A stretch of 64,000 nucleotides of DNA from Paragonimus skrjabini miyazakii (GCA_014338405.1 JTDE01003442.1:1-64000), one strand, 5' to 3'; counted from the first letter of the stretch, positions 9,946 to 22,985 are shown. The notes: generated by a model not told the origin, from the sequence alone. Numbers and translations: made by a program.

Positions 9946-10314
9946 TAACGGTAACGACGTCAATCAAACTGCGCTCCCAATAATTTTCGCCTCTCCTTTC
10001 CAGGTTTTGCAGGGGCCACGTACCTGGACCAAGCACAGGAAACAACAACGGAAGAGAACAATGATTAGTTGTAAGGTGCATTTTTTGCCGATTTATACAC
10101 ATCTCTTTTTAACCACGTTGTCGTGCTTCTGTTTTGCATATGTTACTGAATAGACGCTTCCTACGAATCCCTATGCTCAATTGGGTGGCTGTGAATACGG
10201 CATCCAACTCACCAGTCCCGTGACCAACTTTTTCACTATCCGTTTCATCACGTGGACATTCCGTCCCTTGCACAAGGAATTCCTATTGCTCATGTGAGAC
10301 TTCCAACTGCCGAT

Positions 10315-10490
10315 TATTACACATGAAAGTCTGATCGGAATCCTAATCCCGGTCGTGGCAAAGATATGCACTAGGGACGGGCTATTACAACGGCGAAGCT
10401 TGAGTCTGATGCTTCTTTTCCGAAAGGGCTGGCTGGTTGGTCCATCTGAGTGCGAAGGTTGTAACTGAATAAAAATGGTGTTCAAGTTGA
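10315..10490 (+). mobile_element. SINE fragment (plus), 3' half
   Basis: It begins within the tRNA-like head at the box B position (GGAATCCTAATCCCGG), then has the conserved GGCAAAGATATGCACTA and GACGGGCT blocks, then GCTTCTTTTCCGAAAGG. The 5' half is diverged or missing. Confidence 0.7.
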
Positions 10491-10494
10491 AACC

Positions 10495-13400
10495 TTAGTT
10501 TCCTAAGATCCAAAAAAAAACCATAGCCACACCGTGCTGAATTAAACGCACCAAAATGAACAACGCGGAATTTTCATCATGTTCAAGCACAGTACCTGAT
10601 TTAATAGGAAAGACGCCTTTAATCACAGTGGATGGAAGCCTAGAAGAAAACATCTGTAGAAGAGCATTTGTGGCGAGAAATTTTAGAGAATGCTGCATTA
10701 GTCCTGCAGTGGAAAAACTGAGTGAACTACAATAAACTTCGATATATAATAACGAATGAAGTAAAAGACTGTACTCATCAAGAATGAACAATATCCCTGA
10801 AACGTTCTGTGGTATTGGGATATCCTTCGCAGTTTTCCAGGCATAATTGATGCTGTGAGGCAATGGAGCTGTAGTTTACTCCAACAATGATATGTTTCAA
10901 CTGATTGACAGTCACCAACACTGTAGAAAGAATTACCATGTGCGCTTAGCAGTGTTGATTCAAAAGTGTTGTTTTCATTCTCTGTCAAATCGAACAAAAA
11001 TGTGTGGTTTGATGCACAACCAGACTAGCAGAAAGAAGCATCACCATCGCATGAAGATCAGTCCCCACAAATTTCTTTGACGACGTGGTCACAAAACAAG
11101 TTCTGCTTTTAGGCAAAATATGAAATACACCATTAACAACATTGGATCGAACTAACGAAAATGTCCAAGTAATCGGCAGTCCTCTGGATGGAGTATTAGA
11201 CAGAAGTGAAAATCATTCGGGATGAGGTTGAAACCTGGCGTCGTTAACCAACTGTCCGTAGCCGACAAGTTGCACAGTACACTTATGAGATTAATAGCAA
11301 AATTGTGAGCTTCAGGCTTTAAAAACTGGTCTTGTATTATAAATTTCTGTGATAAAACCACGCAGAAGTATACCAACTTTTTGAACTGCTGAGAAAAAAT
11401 GTAGTTTGAGAGGTAAAAGATGACATTTGAAAAGTCTGGAAAAAATATTTATTTCATTGATCAAACTAGCAGCGACAACAGTTTGCAGGGATACACCCCC
11501 AACGTCATGTTTCGCAAAGTATTTGAAACAAACAAACAGGTGTAGAATGTGTTCTCGTTCTTTTGTTGTACAGATTCAATGCAACTAGCACTCTTAGTTT
11601 TCGGCTAACATAATGTAAAGACTGTGAACTTTGAGCAGGTTGTATGGAAAAGTCCATAGATGTCAGTATTCTTTTCACAGTTCATTCAGACAACGTATGC
11701 TGGACAGATTCCAGGGAACCAGAGGGAAGTTAGCAGCGTTTCACGTCAATGAAGACTCCAGAGAGGTGAATGCTGGCTATTTCGATCCGCATTCAACTTG
11801 AAGCTTTTGGGAATCATTGTGCGATTTCTGGTCTTTGAGGTATTAACCGACAATATAGTAGAAAGTTTCACAGTGTTATTACTCTTAAGACAAATGATAA
11901 ACAAATCAGAAACTAGGATAAAAATAAACCTGTACAAGTATTGGACGGCAGTTGCGAATGAAATTTAACAAATATTAATAGTATGTAAAGCATGCATGGT
12001 ATTACTTGTGCCAGGAATATCTGTGAACCTCAACGTAACAAAAAGCTAGAAAGACCTTGTTAAATCGTGTCTGGCGATTTAGGATAATTCACTCAATAAC
12101 GCGTACTCGACAATTCCATTAGCGCTTATCCAGACGATCGGGTTAATCGGACCATCTTTCAAGTCCAAAGAAGTGTTAGAAGAAGAGATCGAAAGGATTG
12201 GAATTTACACAGTATTATTTGGTAAAATTACAATGAAGCTACTATATTACGTTGAATGCGAATTGACTAGATACACAAATTATCCAGCAGAAAGGCGTTC
12301 AAAATGGAGGAACCAGATAGGAGTCTGTAAATAACCCTTAGTCAAGGGGAAATGACAAAATGACAAAATAGTCGGGTGCAAATGATGGTGAAAGTGTGTC
12401 AAACAATAATCTTCTAGGGAACTATGGTGTGAACACTTCTTTGAACCAGGCATCTTGGGTGTGATCCTTCTTACGTCACTTATGGCATTCAGAGTCGCAA
12501 TGTGAACACGTAAGTTTTGAATACATCATTTGCAGCTATTCCAATATTTCATAGGCTTCTGATTATGATAACATGGTTCAAATGGTACAGTTCCTAGTTG
12601 AGTTATATTTCTAAACCGTCGATCTTGATAATTTGCTTGCTTCCTAGCAGTATTTCATCATATTTTTAACAATCAGGGAAAAACCTAGCTAGTTAGTAGG
12701 GTGGCTCATTTGACTGTTGTTGATGACTGTGGGTGATGAAGCCAACAGTTGGTTGGTTCTTTGGCTGAATGCGCAGTCGGTAACTGAAGCTGCATCGCAC
12801 AACCCCAGTTTGAAATTGAAGCACAACTCCAAACATACCCCTATCTCCATCGTTGATTGAAGTACGAAGTTTGAAGTTCTCTGCAACCACAAATTTGACT
12901 TGCAACACATTATTGAGTAGCAGGTAATTAAAAAAGTGTACGGTAGTAAAATAAAGGATTCGGGAAACTTACCTCTCTCAAATAACAGCGTATGGCTCCA
13001 TACCAAAATTCGTTGGAGAAAACAGTGTTTTTCCTGCTTCTTTTACACCGAAATGTGCATATCCATTAAACATCAAAACAATCCCAGTAAACCAGATATT
13101 TATGGTCAACACTACGGAGTAGTTACATTTTATTAATGTGTAAAAATCAGTTATACAAGAATTTAGTGATCGCAAATTCACTCAAGCAACAATTCAGAAT
13201 TCTCTTTTGTTTCAACGGCACAAAAATGCGGAGATTTTCTTAGCAGTCTGTCTAGGCGTTCTTTTAGTAAACCGTGCCCTGAACAGGGCTGCTTATTTGT
13301 CGTTGTGAAAGAAAAAATTAACAAGGGCATGCGAAATTTAGTCCCGTCTACAAGCTTAACCTAAATAGGCCGGTAGACACTACTGGGAGTACCGCGTTCT

Positions 13401-13930
13401 GTGCAGAGATCGATATCTCAATTGAACTCTATCACCCATTTGTATAACAGTTCTAGGTCAGAGACGAGTGACTAACACAAGTGTTCGATTTTATGCCCTT
13501 ATTCTCATTACCGTAGTATTTATGTTTAAAAAGTTGGAACGGAGAAGTCACCAATTGTCATACACATCTGGATGGTTTGATTTTTCTGGATCTCTGATGG
13601 AGGAGATGGAGTGTAATAAATATTTCGGTCGTTGCGCTAGAGACAAATAAGAATATGTCACTTAGAAGAACCAAATTGAGTGGAGAACTTATTTTGATAG
13701 CTATTGTTTTTATGTTCATGTCGCAACCAAACATGAAGTTGACTACATTGTGTTCACTTCGGTACACGGTTAAAGATGCTAATATAATAACACGAGAGAT
13801 GTACTTCAGTCTGACAGCTATTAAGACAGGATGGCTCCATCTACTTAGTTGAAACCGTGTGTGAAATTGTGATAGTTCCAGAATGACAAGAATGACGTCA
13901 TTGACTTAACTCCACTTTCCTGTCCTAGCA
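10495..13930. other. No gene recognised
   Basis: The open frames here are short, overlap on both strands and show no motif. I found no LTR, SINE head or tandem array. The stretch is AT-rich, as expected of old intergenic sequence. Confidence 0.5.
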
Positions 13931-13939
13931 CAGCTCCAC

Positions 13940-14080
13940 TACCTATTGAGGACGTAATAGTGATAACACTTTGAATTGAGCAAACCAGATAATTTTTCTC
14001 GAGTGCAGTTGTACATCTTACTGTCAATATTATAATAAAACAACTGTAATGAAAAATAGATTAAGTGACAATTACCACAT
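13940..14080 (-). mobile_element. Gypsy family-2 LTR, diverged (3' LTR of the 14-19 kb element)
   Basis: On the minus strand it reads TGTGGTAATTGTCACTTAAT, then a CATTACAGTTG block, then GTACAACTGCACTCGAG, aligning with the first half of the LTR at 6506. The integrase of the same element ends just before it, so it sits where the 3' LTR should be. Confidence 0.7.
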
Positions 14081-15240
14081 CCATAACAGTCAGGGTTGTT
14101 ATAGTTTCTGCGTTGCCTATTTCTGAGGCGTTCGAACAGTCGCAACTATGGTGATTCGTTCTCAACAGCATCTTCAACCGAGAGAATTCAACCTGGAATA
14201 GACTCAAAGACATCGGCCTTAATAATAGGCAGTGCAAGGTTAGAAACAGGTAAGTTATATAGACAAGTTGATCAGTATGTTTACGATGAACAGATCCATC
14301 ATCTAAATCGAGTATGCGACACATTCAAGTACCCAGATTATTGGGGACAATTTCTCGAGTTGATTGGACATCATTGCTACGATGGTACACAACTTCAGCT
14401 GATTCCAAGCTGAGCATATTGGTTCGAAGAACACGGTTTTTGAACGATTTAGTTGCAATGCTTCCAGTTATTGATTGTTCAGAATTTAGGTACTGCATCA
14501 GGAAATTATCCACACCAATCTGCAGTTCCTTAAAAGTAAACAGGTTGGTAGACTTGATCGCACCTTACAGAATACGCACAAAATTCTCAACAGCACCGTT
14601 TGATTGAGAATGTCTCGGTACAGCGAGCAGATGTCAACATTCTGCTTTCTTCAGCCAGTCTTCAGACTTCTGAGTAGTGAAGTGAGTGCCATTGTCAGTA
14701 ACCAGTGCACATGGTACTCCTTCCCGACTGAGCGCTTTTCACATTACCATCAGAGCAACGTTTGCGATTGTTTAGGACGTAAAATGAACTTTCGGACGAC
14801 GTGTATATGAACCAAGGATAATCAAGGCATAGTATTTATTCAAGAATGGATCACAATAATCGGCATGTGTTCGTTGCCAGGCTTCACAAGTCATTGGCCA
14901 ATGGGTCCATTTTGATGGTTACGATTGTGTTTTGTGTACACACTGAGCACAACCTTTAGAAATGTCGGCATTCAATTCTGGCCACCAATAAATCCGATGA
15001 GCAAGTGACCTCATCTTTTCAATTCCCAAATAACCGGAATGTAAGTCATCTAGTACTACGGATCGTAATGCGGGAGGAATAACAATTCTAGCACCAAGAC
15101 ACAATAATCTGCCAGGAGTAACAGAGAGCTCATCTCGGCGTTTGTAGAATTCAGGAAATCTTCGCCAAACATCACAGTTCCAATTAGTACGTAATGAAGT
15201 AAAAACTGCATGATAGTATTTTCGTGTATTACGAATCAAA
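14081..15240 (-). pseudogene. Gypsy family-2 integrase (zinc-binding domain and core)
   Basis: The best-kept piece (15239-14919) reads RIVIPPALRSVVLDDLHSGY, then LGIEKMRSLAHRIYWWPELN and a Cys pair near its end. That is the H2C2 zinc-binding domain, with the second His of the pair replaced by Tyr. Downstream on the minus strand, the core shows ALVTDNGTHFTTQKSEDWL (second catalytic Asp) and then SQSNGAVENFVRIL (catalytic Glu) with roughly the expected D-x35-E spacing, followed by a decayed C-terminal part to 14325. Several stops are present. It would have inserted element DNA into the genome. Confidence 0.85.
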
Positions 15241-16095
15241 TCAGAATGAGAAACTATAAGTGGTTGGGTCAGTGAACAATATCAGTCCCCGCCCTCTCCA
15301 GAGTCAGCAGACCGAGATAAATAGTCAGCATGGAGAATGAATTTTGCACTATGATGCTAGATGTTATAAGAGTACGCAGCCAAAACAACACTCCATCGTT
15401 GAATCATGGCCACAGAGGACTTAGCAAATGATTCATGATCAGCAAGCATAGTGAAGTGAACACCGATCAAATACTTGTGAAGCCTGGTGATCGCCTAGTA
15501 AACCGCTAATGCTTCCTTCTGTGTTTGTGCTCATCCAAACGCTGCTGAACTGAGGCGTCTAGAAATGCAAATAATGAGATGACCCTCTTGTCCAAGCACA
15601 GTTTCAGTACCCATTGTGGACACATCGGTAATCAATGTCGATGGTGACTTTGGAGAAGACGTATGTGATGCTGAATCCGAGGACAGAAAATCTAGCATGA
15701 ATCGGAGGGCTTCTTCGTGTAAGTCGGTTCAAATGAAATTATTCTGAGGAAGAATATTAAACAAAAGTTTCGCTTTATCAGTAAAGCTGAGAAACCACGG
15801 AAAATAATATTGCAGAAAATTCATTAAAAGGCGAAATTTATCAAAAGTCTTTAGAATGGATGCCTTAGATGGAAGTGTAATCAGGATCAGGATGATAAAC
15901 ATTTTCATTAACATGAAGTCCTTAACGTCAGGAACTGGATGTGCCAAAAATTCATTTGGAAGAACTAGCAGCAACTCGGATCATGGTGTTATGCGTACCC
16001 CGTTTTGTTGTCATTTGCCCAGAAGACATACGCTCGTAAATGCGAAGTATCTAACTGATATTCGAGCGAGGGGAGTGTGAAGGACATTTATTAGA
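15240..16095 (-). pseudogene. pol: Gypsy family-2 RT thumb and RNase H remnant
   Basis: Reading down from about 15970, the thumb region shows VPDVKDFMLMK, FDKFRLLMNFLQYYFPWFL and SFTDKAKLLFN. RNase H follows with GHLIICISRRLSSAAFG, EALAVY, then a MLADHESFAK stretch (where families have a TDHEAL-type motif), RWSVVLAAYSYNI and FILHADYLSRSADSGE. Stops and frame changes are frequent. The upstream palm of the RT is missing, and a LINE lies there. Confidence 0.8.
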
Positions 16096-16189
16096 AGGCG
16101 TTGGTGAACAAGTTGCCCATTTCAGGTCAGGGGAATCCTAACAAACATTAGGGGTAAATCGCCGCAGCTATGCTATCATATCGTGAAGA

Positions 16190-17690
16190 GGTACGTTCCG
16201 AAGGTGCTGTTCAGTTGCGACAGAACTGAATTTCTGTCACGTCAAAGAACCCAATGAACAAGTATCGCTCGTTTTTCCCTGGTTCTGAATATGATGACCA
16301 CCGTCGAGAACTCAAACGCAAGTTGACTCCAAGCTTGCGCAAAGACCATGAGCACTACTTGGTCAAACGGTTGAAGAAGTTTGTTATCGGCACACTAAGC
16401 CCAGAGAAAGTCAGATAGGTGAAAAACAGGCAGGATTCCAAACCGGTCGAGAATGCGTTGATCACATTTTTACCTTGCGACGGGTCTTGGAACATTATCA
16501 CCCTTATGAGCAGCCTTTGGTGTTTGTCTTTTTGGACCTGAAGGTTGTTTTCCATTCAGCTGCTCGTATTGTTCCCTGGAACTGTTTTCCTCGCAAAAGA
16601 ATCTGTTGAGATCACTGTGTACTCACTCTGCAAGCAGAGTGAGTTTATGGACAACTGTCTCGGGCGTTCACCACTTCTAGTGGTGTTCACCTAGGGTGCC
16701 CGATTTCCCTCTTCCTATTCAATTTTGTCATGGATGAAATTCTGGAGGGTGCGCTCGAGTAGTCCAGTGAACTTGGTGTTGAGCTCCTTTCTGTCGCTAG
16801 GTTAACCGGCCTAGCGCATGCGGATGACACTGTCTAATTCAGCATCCCTGACAAGGATATGCTGAACAAGGCGAGTGACTGGGCTGATTTGTAGGGAATG
16901 CGCTTCGCACCTTCGAATTATAGCGCTGCTTCAAGATTGTGGCCTCTCCATTCCTACTTTTTTCTACAGGTAACCCACTTGAGACTGTGGACAGTTTCAC
17001 AGACTTGGGTAGAACTATCTGCTGTTGAAGAGATATCGGTGAGGACAACAAAGGCATCAATTGCCCTTGTCAGCCGGCGTCATGTGTGGTGTCGAAAAGA
17101 CGTTAGGTTGTCCCTAAAAGGAATGGTATATAATGATTGTGCACATTCTGTTTTACACTATACTTCGGAAACCTGGCCTGTTGGCAAGGAAGATACCAAC
17201 AGACTTGTAGTGTTTGACCATTGTTGTCTCCTCCATTTAATCCACATCACGTGGACTGATCGCGTGAGCAATGTGGCCGTTCGCCGGCGCGTAATCCGGA
17301 ACGCTCGGGGTGCGCGATCAATTGTTCAACCAATAGCGATGCACAACCTGCAGTGGTTAGGTCACGTACTACGTAGGCCAGCTGAGCGTTTACCGTGCCG
17401 GGCTTTATCTACTGAGATCACCAACAGTTGGGTGAAACCGCATGGTGATCAAGCAACAACGTGGTCACGAGATTTGAAGATCTTGACTGTTCCACTGAGC
17501 AGAGTGAGTAGGTGTCGCCCGCCTGGATGGCTGGTTAGAGACGCTATCCGAGATGGTGGCTTGTCGTAATCAATGGCGTACCTGCATCTATACCATGTGG
17601 TAGGGTAGAAACTTATACCGGAACAATCATAAGGGAGTACTGATGGGAACCTCGCCAAGCGGAATGTGTAGAAAAGCAACCCTAAATCGA
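16190..17690 (+). pseudogene. Fluke non-LTR retrotransposon (RTE/CR1-type LINE), RT and C-terminal part
   Basis: Reading starts with GSEYDDHRRELKRKL (linker after the missing endonuclease). A deletion follows, then RT blocks EKQAGFQTGRECVDHIFTLR, VFVFLDLK, TSSGVHLGCPISLFLFNFVM and LAHADDTV (the catalytic F/Y-A-D-D box, here HADD). The C-terminal frame 16898-17569 (223 codons, open) has LHYTSETWPVGKEDTNRLVV, FDHCCLLHL and DRVSNVAVRRRVI, a tail very common in fluke LINE proteins, then LQWLGHVLRRPAERLPCRAL. It interrupts the minus-strand Gypsy element between its protease and RT thumb. Clade naming between RTE and CR1 is not certain from memory. Confidence 0.8.
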
Positions 17691-17989
17691 AATTTCAAAA
17701 ATATTTGAACCATGAAAATGATGCAGAATATCCTCTCATTCAACAATGTTACACCTCTTCCGCAAAGTGACTTTGCTGAGGCGTTTTACCATCACATTTA
17801 AACGGAGTCACAATGGGTGCACCCCGTGTCGAGCACTGCAGAAGCGTTAAAATGTTTTTTTACAGGCTGATTGGTTGCACTTCCAACAGGCTCGCGTAAT
17901 CTCAAAGGAATGATTCGTCGCCTCATATTAATCGATTTGCCGTGGAGTTCGTGCGAAGCGTTCGGACACTGAATGAATAAATTGCGCAT

Positions 17990-18335
17990 TTTTTGATTTA
18001 AATGCATTCGCAAACCGTAAAACAGACATGTCCAAAACTCCCATACTTTTTAAACCAACATTCACTAGTCCACGATCAATAACCAAAAAGTGGCAATTGT
18101 TGAGACCAGACTGAGAATCAGAAAGCGTGAGTTGAAAAGAACCAGAAATTGTTAAAAACTATCCAGCGATACCTATGATGAAAGATTCTATATTCATAGT
18201 CTTTAAGTATTTTGCGAAATCATGAGGGTAATTAATTCAACGCCACCAGTGCTTACAATGAATGAATGTTCAGTAGAATTTTTGATCAGATGGGTTCGTT
18301 GAATGTAACTGATAAAGTCAACAAGAATATCAGCA
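17990..18335 (-). pseudogene. Gypsy family-2 protease remnant
   Basis: Minus-strand frames give HSFIVSTGGVELITLM (active-site D-T-G changed to S-T-G), then SLIIGIAG-like and LDMSVL segments toward 18000. The active-site Asp is lost. It sits between the Gag at 18340 and the LINE insertion. Confidence 0.65.
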
Positions 18336-18339
18336 AGAG

Positions 18340-18945
18340 CAACAGAAGGAAAATCAGAACTCAATTTAGCATCGTCACAATTGGATTGTGTAAAGGAAGA
18401 CTTCGAATTGTGACAGACGAAGTGAATGTGACAAAACTTACCACACGTGACACCTAGCGTTTCGAAACCGACAAGTCAATCAAGAATGTTTGGGGCCACA
18501 AGACTTCCAACTGTTCCACCGTCGGGTAGCGTTTGAATCAGCTGCTGCTGGACTATCACCAATTGCATTTCAAATATTCACGTTTTCCGCCCGCTCATGT
18601 TGTTCGCCTTCTGATCTTCTCACAATGTTGTATAAAATCATGGATTCATTTTTCACAGAATTTTCTGGTATCGATCACATAATGTTCCGCCTGACTGGAA
18701 AGTGAAATTCGGAAGCGATGAGCTTTTGTTGCAGATTGCGCATATTCATCCTAGCGATCAATTGGCTACAAAATGGAGTTTATAACTAGTGTTAAAGATT
18801 ACGCTGAGCTTCTTGAGTCTGAATTTCGAGAAGGAAGTGCTTGATATCTTGAGTTTATTTTCTCACGAGTGTATGAGACCTGGCTCGTTCAGGTTCATCA
18901 ACATTTACAGGTTGAATATGTGAGAGCACTAGTTTCTTCATTCCG
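18340..18945 (-). pseudogene. gag: Gypsy family-2 Gag remnant
   Basis: It aligns with the Gag at 6731-7560 block by block: the SHVQPVN region, LVRKK, ILEIQTQ, the LRxLQQK stretch, then the first zinc knuckle (WKSCGPKHS-LTC, first Cys lost) and a damaged second one, then SSFTQSNCDDAKL. Many frameshifts and stops are present. The LTR copy at 18955 is joined almost directly to the middle of Gag, so the 5' part of this element was deleted. Confidence 0.8.
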
Positions 18946-18954
18946 AAATGAGCA

Positions 18955-19062
18955 AGTCGGGTATTTATTTTTCGAGCGCAACTGTACATCTTAATGTCAA
19001 CGATGCAGTACAATGTGATGACAAATAAATTTATTGACGGTTACCACAAAAACTGTTTTTGG
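18955..19062 (-). mobile_element. Gypsy family-2 LTR, diverged (5' side of the 14-19 kb element)
   Basis: On the minus strand it reads GTGGTAACCGTCAATAAA, TTATTTGTCAT, then TGTACAGTTGCGCTCGA, the same order as in the LTRs at 13940 and 6506. With the LTR at 13940 it frames the element, which originally read right to left. Confidence 0.65.
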
Positions 19063-19885
19063 CATTTTGAAAGATGTCCAGGACAGACGGTACACATTAC
19101 TGTTTCCCCAATCAGTTTGAGACGCAACGGCAGGCTGCATACATATTTAGGTACATTATCTAAACTTGAACTGTTTGTGTAGTTGGGGTATGGTGGTGTG
19201 TAGATGCATATTTAATATAATTTATTGAAGCTTATACAGAATAATAACCATAAAGTTCATGCACTGTAGAAAGACGTTGCGCATGGGGTAGGTTTACTTC
19301 ATACGGCTACTTGCAATGAATATTACACCGTATGTCCCACAAATGTAACGGATTTCGCGAAACATATGTTCACCAATGGCACTTAACAATGTGGTTGCAA
19401 TCCCAGAGGTACACATATATCACTGGCCAAACCAATATAGGGATTAGAAAGAAAAATGAAGAGCCATGAGAACAGTCAAGTTAGAGAACAACGAGGAGAA
19501 TAAACATAGGATGTTGAAATGTTAGAAAATTGTCGCATCATCTTGTTTCAGAAACGGTTTCTTGTTACAGTCTGATATTTTAAGCCCGTTTGGCAAGTGG
19601 TTCTGTACGCTGTATCATGCACAGATAACAGTTTCGCAAAGCGGAAATGCTATTAAAGTATAAATAATACATTTGCATGTGTAAACGTCGGAAATGTCAT
19701 CTATGTCTTAGATCAGAAGAAAGATATCTGAGCAAAAATGGTCTGTTCGTGTCAACCCGTTCTGCCGTAGGATTTCCGGATATACACATATATATATCTG
19801 ATGAATAGTCGGTGATTTGGTTGAGTTCTAACTGTACATCCAAATGCGGTCGCAATTTCACATGCAAACTAACTTTACAGCTACC
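19063..19885. other. No gene recognised
   Basis: AT-rich sequence without open frames of note, LTR ends or SINE heads. Confidence 0.5.
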
Positions 19886-19889
19886 CTGT

Positions 19890-20220
19890 TTGGGAAAGAG
19901 TCACTGGACTCAAGTTTCGCTCTTGTTAGAGCTCATCAACATTGAATATCCTTGTCTGTGCTGGGCTTAAAACTCCGGCCACGCCTTCATGAAGCAAACC
20001 GTGTTGACCATCCCGCCACTGATCTCACACGAAGCATGGTCAAATTATCATATCTGAATGCTAAACCAATTTCGCTTGTGAGTAATGGTCAGGTTGCCCG
20101 ATCGGTTTGATAGAAGACACACTTAGTATCCACTAACCTCAGTCAACAACCTAGCTGTTGGGACTTCAGAGGAATACAGAAATCACGGAGTTCATTAATT
20201 TGCTGAGCAATATTTTAGCC
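19890..20220 (-). mobile_element. SINE copy (minus), diverged
   Basis: Read on the plus strand, it shows the family's segments in reverse order: the GACTCAAGTTTCGCTCTTGTTAG block, the tRNA-like head in reverse (CTTAAAACTCCGGCC ... AACCGTGTTGACCATC), TCGCTTGTGAGTAATGGTCAGG and TTGCCCGATCGG, and the weak 5' start near 20200. Confidence 0.7.
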
Positions 20221-20224
20221 TATT

Positions 20225-22615
20225 TGTAGGCGAAAGCTGCGACCCGACGCGGGTGGTGTTCATCTTGTACCTGTATGTGCGTATCTGCCGTTTTCTGCTA
20301 GTCAGATTAATCAACCGTTTATGTTTTCAAATTGAATCTATCTGTAGCAATGAGTGTTTAAAAAACGGGATGCGAAAGTGTGCTCAGCTGGATAATGCTT
20401 AGTTAAAAGACAGCCAATTACAACATGCTGTGTGTGAGTGTACGAAAGAATTTGGAACTCAGTTCGATTAATTTCCATATATTAGGCAGATATGACATTA
20501 TTGTACCTCTGCGGTCAGCATATTAAAACTTTATGTTCCACAGGGAACCGTTTAGTATCAGCACGTTTCGGTTTCAGTGGTTGCCTTGATGGCTCGCTTT
20601 TTGTAGGATGGTAAACTGGTTCAAGTCAAGTCACTAAAATGCTATATGCATCCCTAGAAGTAAAACTTCAGCTTTGATGTTCTGGTCGTCTCCAAATAGA
20701 TTGTTTCTTTTGGACCAATTTTTGTCTGTACGAAGTGAGTTGATATGTATCCACAATATTTCAGCCCTTGATTGAATTTGGATTCAGATACGAATTTGAG
20801 ACACTGCAATTTCAATGGTCGCTAAACGAAATAACGAGGAATTACAGCAACACAGACGACAAAGAGTCAACTGACGAGTGGTTCAGAAGTTTTACAGGTC
20901 CATGGCTGCTTTGATGAAGAAGAAGAAGCAAAGCACAGAGAAACAACTCATTGTCAGTTATTACTTTATCGCAATTTTCGGTGGCTCTTTTCAATTTTGT
21001 TCCACGAGGCCTATTGTCTGACCTGTCAGACAGTTCTAAAATGTCGTGCTAGTCTCATTTAATCCATTTTAAGTAACCTGCCGAAGGCTGCCAAAGAAGT
21101 TATAGAGCGGTCAACATGAGCTTAAACCGGATTTTTCACAGTTCACACCGAACAAACGTCGGATACATGAAACATGTGGCCCTGTTACATAGTGTACAGT
21201 CAGTTTATTAAAAGTCGTCCATTAAAACGATATTTCTGACAGCAGTTTCTCATCAAAACCTGCCGCAAACATGGCAGTTTTAATCATACAGGAGCTATTC
21301 AACAAACAGTAATTGTGTGAACTAGATGAGATATTTCGTAATCGTAGCGGTATTGTGACAAAACTTTCAACTATTCAGACGGTTTATAAAACTCCATATG
21401 TTTGAAGTATACATAAGAATGTGGTGTATTGCTCAAAGTACAACTTGTAAAACCCGATTTATACCTAATACTGACGTGCAGTTTATGTATGCACAAGTTA
21501 ACGGATTTGCAAAGTGCACGCTTCTGAAACTGAAATAAAAGTTAAAACAATTACAAAAAAAGCAGATTATTTTACGTACCAGCGGAAAGAATTTAAATGC
21601 ATTATATCGGGTGGAAATTAAACGAACGAAATTAGGTCATAAAGCAATTATCAGTACTTATTAGGCTGGACGTTACTTCTGCACTTGAAGATATATTGGG
21701 AAAAATATGCTAACTGTATAAAAATTAATCATATAATTTTGTAATAAAAGATACATTGTGATGTGAGGTACAATGTTAAGTATAAAACAAGGAAAATGAC
21801 ACAAGGCTACAATTTATCTCATACATAATTTTGCACGGTATTGCCATCTAATAGAAGCGGACCTTCATGAAAATGTGACTGGTTTTGAATGATAACCATA
21901 AAATGTGGACGGCTTTTCTGGCCATCAAGCCAGAAGACAGTGGAAAATTAACGATGGTATAACAAAGGAACCTGTTGGAGAACCAATGAAAACATTGTTG
22001 TGATTGGCTTGAAATGACATGTGATGACTGATTGACATAAAGACGCACCTAATGATGTAGAATGTGAAGGGTTTCATAGTGGATAGATAGACTTTGACTT
22101 AAAATATCCCTCACTCGTTGTCGTCAATAATACACAATGTGAAAAGATTGTAAATGTATACGTAAAATATTTTAGTCAATATGTCTTGGTAAAAATTCCG
22201 ACACATCCGTTTGATAAGGTCCATTAATATTCACTCGGTAAACACGCGTCCAATTTGGCCATGTGAACCAATGCGATGCCAGCTGATGGCCTGTTCTTTT
22301 GGCCTGACAGACGAGCCAAACATAGGGATGTATGTGAAAGACACAGTGTTGTGAGAGCACGTTGAGCATTGGAAGTTGAAACTAAGTAGTTTAGAAATTA
22401 TGCCCTCTACTGCATTAGGTGTTTTACTCTTGGACGTGTTTTACTCTTGGAATGGAGTTTATTCTGGATAGGAATTTGGCTTATTCACTTATTCTCATCA
22501 CTCATCCTCAGTAATCTGTGACGTGTTATTTAGTGAGTGCTTTTCCTGGTAAACTTCACTGTAATGTGTCATCCGTATAGGGGGTATTTATTCCATTACC
22601 TGAGAGGTGAAAATG
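20225..22615. other. No gene recognised
   Basis: I see nothing supportable here: AT-rich sequence with frequent stops in all frames and no repeat shared with the rest of the window. Confidence 0.5.
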
Positions 22616-22619
22616 ATAT

Positions 22620-22985
22620 AACAAACTTCGCCACTGCCGGGATTAGAATCACGGCCACGTTGTTCATGAGGCAACCGTGGTTACCACTGCTTCGTTGACC
22701 TCACATTAGATGCGACCAAATTATCATATGTGAACACTTTATTACTTTCGCTTGTAAGTAATCATCAGGTTGCCCGATCGCCTCGAGAGAAGATGCAGTT
22801 ACTGTCTGTTGACTCCAGTCGATGACTTGTTGAGCGGTATTTGATTACTGATGAGTATTAGGGGATTTTGATTTTTATATAGATTGAAGTCTATGGGAAC
22901 GAGACAGCTGGGATCAGTTGTGGGTGCTGTTCAGTTTATATGAAAATCAAAATCCCATACCAGTTATCAGTACTCATCAGATATA
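22620..22985 (-). mobile_element. SINE copy (minus) next to a head-to-head pair of SINE tails
   Basis: 22620-22860 is a minus-strand SINE: reverse box B (GCCGGGATTAGAATCACGG), reverse box A region, TTGCCCGATCGCC, and the 5' start motif at GACTTGTTGAGCGGTATTT. It lacks the family's 3' part. Right after it, 22850-22885 is a minus SINE tail (GGGGATTTTGATTTTTATAT) and 22935-22985 a plus SINE tail (TATATGAAAATCAAAATCCC). Together the two form an inverted repeat. Confidence 0.7.
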
